From Hyphomicrobiales bacterium (GTDB lineage: Bacteria; Pseudomonadota; Alphaproteobacteria; Rhizobiales; Aestuariivirgaceae): 6,753 nt of DNA. A model generated the notes under the pieces. The model searched no databases and was not told the origin of the DNA. It saw only the letters and a program-made list of their open reading frames with translations. The position numbers and the translations under genes were made by a program. This document shows positions 5,817 through 6,753 of the stretch, piece by piece. The stretch is from contig JALSNA010000466.1 in NCBI GenBank assembly GCA_026987255.1, positions 1-6,753 on the forward strand. The letters run 5' to 3'. The number at the start of each line of letters is the position of its first letter. Position 1 is the stretch's first letter.

Positions 5817-6753
5817 ATGCCCGGACGTTTTCGCATTATCGCCGCCATGATGCTGGCTCTCCTTGGCCTGATGCAGGCAGATGCCGCCCGGGCGGGGGAG
5901 CGGCTCATCGCGCTGCAACCGCTCATCGATGCGGCGAAGAAGGGCGATGTGATCAAGCTCAGGCCCGGTCATTACAAGGGCGGGGTGGTGATCACCAAGG
6001 CCATCACCCTGATGGGCGATGGGCCGCGCGAGAAGATCATCGTCGATGGCGGCGGCAAAGGCACGGTCATCAAGCTGAAGACCGATGGCGCGGAAGTGCG
6101 CAACCTGACCATCACCGGATCGGGAGAGAGCTACAACGATCTGGATGCCGGCATCCAGGTGCGCGGCAATTTCAATGTCATCAAGGACAATCGCATCAAG
6201 CGGGTGCTCTTCGGCATCGACTTGCAGCAGTGCAATTCCAACATCATCAAGCGCAACGAGATTTCCTCCTTCCCGGAGCTGGGCCTGGGCCTGCGCGGCG
6301 ATGGCATCCGGCTGTGGTATTCCAAGAACAACCGCATCAGGAAGAACCGCATCCATCATGTGCGCGATTTCGTGGTCTGGTATTCGGCCGACAACATCAT
6401 TGCGGAAAATACCGTGACCGATGGCCGCTACGGGCTGCATTTCATGTATTCGCGCTACAACCTGGTGGAAAAGAACACCTATCTGCGCAACTCGGTGGGC
6501 ATCTACCTGATGTATTCCGATTCGGTGGTGGTGCGCGGCAACCGCGTGGTGCAGGCCATAGGCGCGGCCGGGGTCGGTATCGGTTTCAAGGAAGCCAGCA
6601 ACATCGACATCATAGACAACGAGATCTTGTACAATTCCGTCGGGCTCTACCTGGATTCCTCGCCGTTTCAGCCCGATACAACGGTGCGCGTCTACCGCAA
6701 CACCATAGCCTTCAATGACATGGGGGTGCGCTTTCTGACCAACTGGAAGGGCA
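5817..6753 (+). CDS. nosD: NosD, periplasmic beta-helix maturation protein, 3' end missing
   Basis: Periplasmic accessory protein needed to assemble the CuZ copper-sulfide centre of NosZ; in known systems it works with the ABC transporter NosF-NosY. The visible 312 codons run off the right edge. Residues 1-26 form a signal peptide ending ARA|GE. From about residue 75 there are repeated right-handed beta-helix coils with the NxIxxN pattern typical of the NosD/CASH family: NFNVIKDN, NSNIIKRN, NNRIRKN, ADNIIAEN, YNLVEKN, SNIDIIDN. The motifs YGLHFMYS (205-212) and IYLMYS (229-234) are characteristic of NosD. A stop at 5808-5810 limits the start to ATG 5811 or ATG 5817. I chose 5817 because GCGGA (5803-5807) is 9 bases from it but only 3 from 5811; the difference is two residues. 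The gene lies 92 bases after nosB. Family assignment is firm; nosF, nosY and nosL would be expected further right. Confidence 0.92.
   Translation, partial: MPGRFRIIAAMMLALLGLMQADAARAGERLIALQPLIDAAKKGDVIKLRPGHYKGGVVITKAITLMGDGPREKIIVDGGGKGTVIKLKTDGAEVRNLTITGSGESYNDLDAGIQVRGNFNVIKDNRIKRVLFGIDLQQCNSNIIKRNEISSFPELGLGLRGDGIRLWYSKNNRIRKNRIHHVRDFVVWYSADNIIAENTVTDGRYGLHFMYSRYNLVEKNTYLRNSVGIYLMYSDSVVVRGNRVVQAIGAAGVGIGFKEASNIDIIDNEILYNSVGLYLDSSPFQPDTTVRVYRNTIAFNDMGVRFLTNWKG

Overview
The window is the 5' part of a nitrous oxide reduction (nos) gene cluster of the atypical, Sec-dependent (clade II) type. All genes lie on the + strand in the order nosZ, diheme cytochrome c, diheme cytochrome c, nosB, nosD, and nosD is cut by the right edge. 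The organism looks like a GC-rich proteobacterium: codons prefer G or C in third position, spacing is compact, Shine-Dalgarno sites are clear, and the cytochromes are of the c4/c553 type. Nothing in the window fixes genus or class. An alpha- or betaproteobacterium is a guess.

Layout: 1-125 is a leader with no gene found. 126-2429 is nosZ, the catalytic reductase with its CuZ and CuA centres. 2430-2590 is a spacer with two stem-loops. 2591-3310 encodes a very basic periplasmic diheme cytochrome c. 3311-3395 is a spacer with a hairpin. 3396-4169 encodes a second, near-neutral diheme cytochrome c. 4170-4425 is a 256-base spacer with a perfect 13-bp hairpin and a short palindrome. 4426-5724 is nosB, a polytopic membrane protein with a large hydrophilic insert. 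5725-5816 holds a GC-rich hairpin and a candidate FNR/CRP-family box. 5817 to the end is nosD, the periplasmic beta-helix copper-site maturation protein.

How the parts fit: NosZ is exported unfolded through Sec and receives its CuZ copper-sulfide cluster in the periplasm with help from NosD, whose usual partners NosF, NosY and NosL are expected beyond the right edge. The two diheme cytochromes are probably the electron carriers that pass electrons from a quinol-oxidising complex to CuA. The clade I electron-transfer protein NosR is not in the window. NosB is a hallmark of clade II clusters and has no established mechanism.

The most notable points are a heme-free helical extension of about 110 residues at the NosZ C-terminus, the sharp charge contrast between the two cytochromes, a helix-rich insert of about 130-150 residues in NosB, and a stem-loop without a good U-tract in every intergenic gap. 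I see no mobile element, CRISPR array, tRNA or rRNA.
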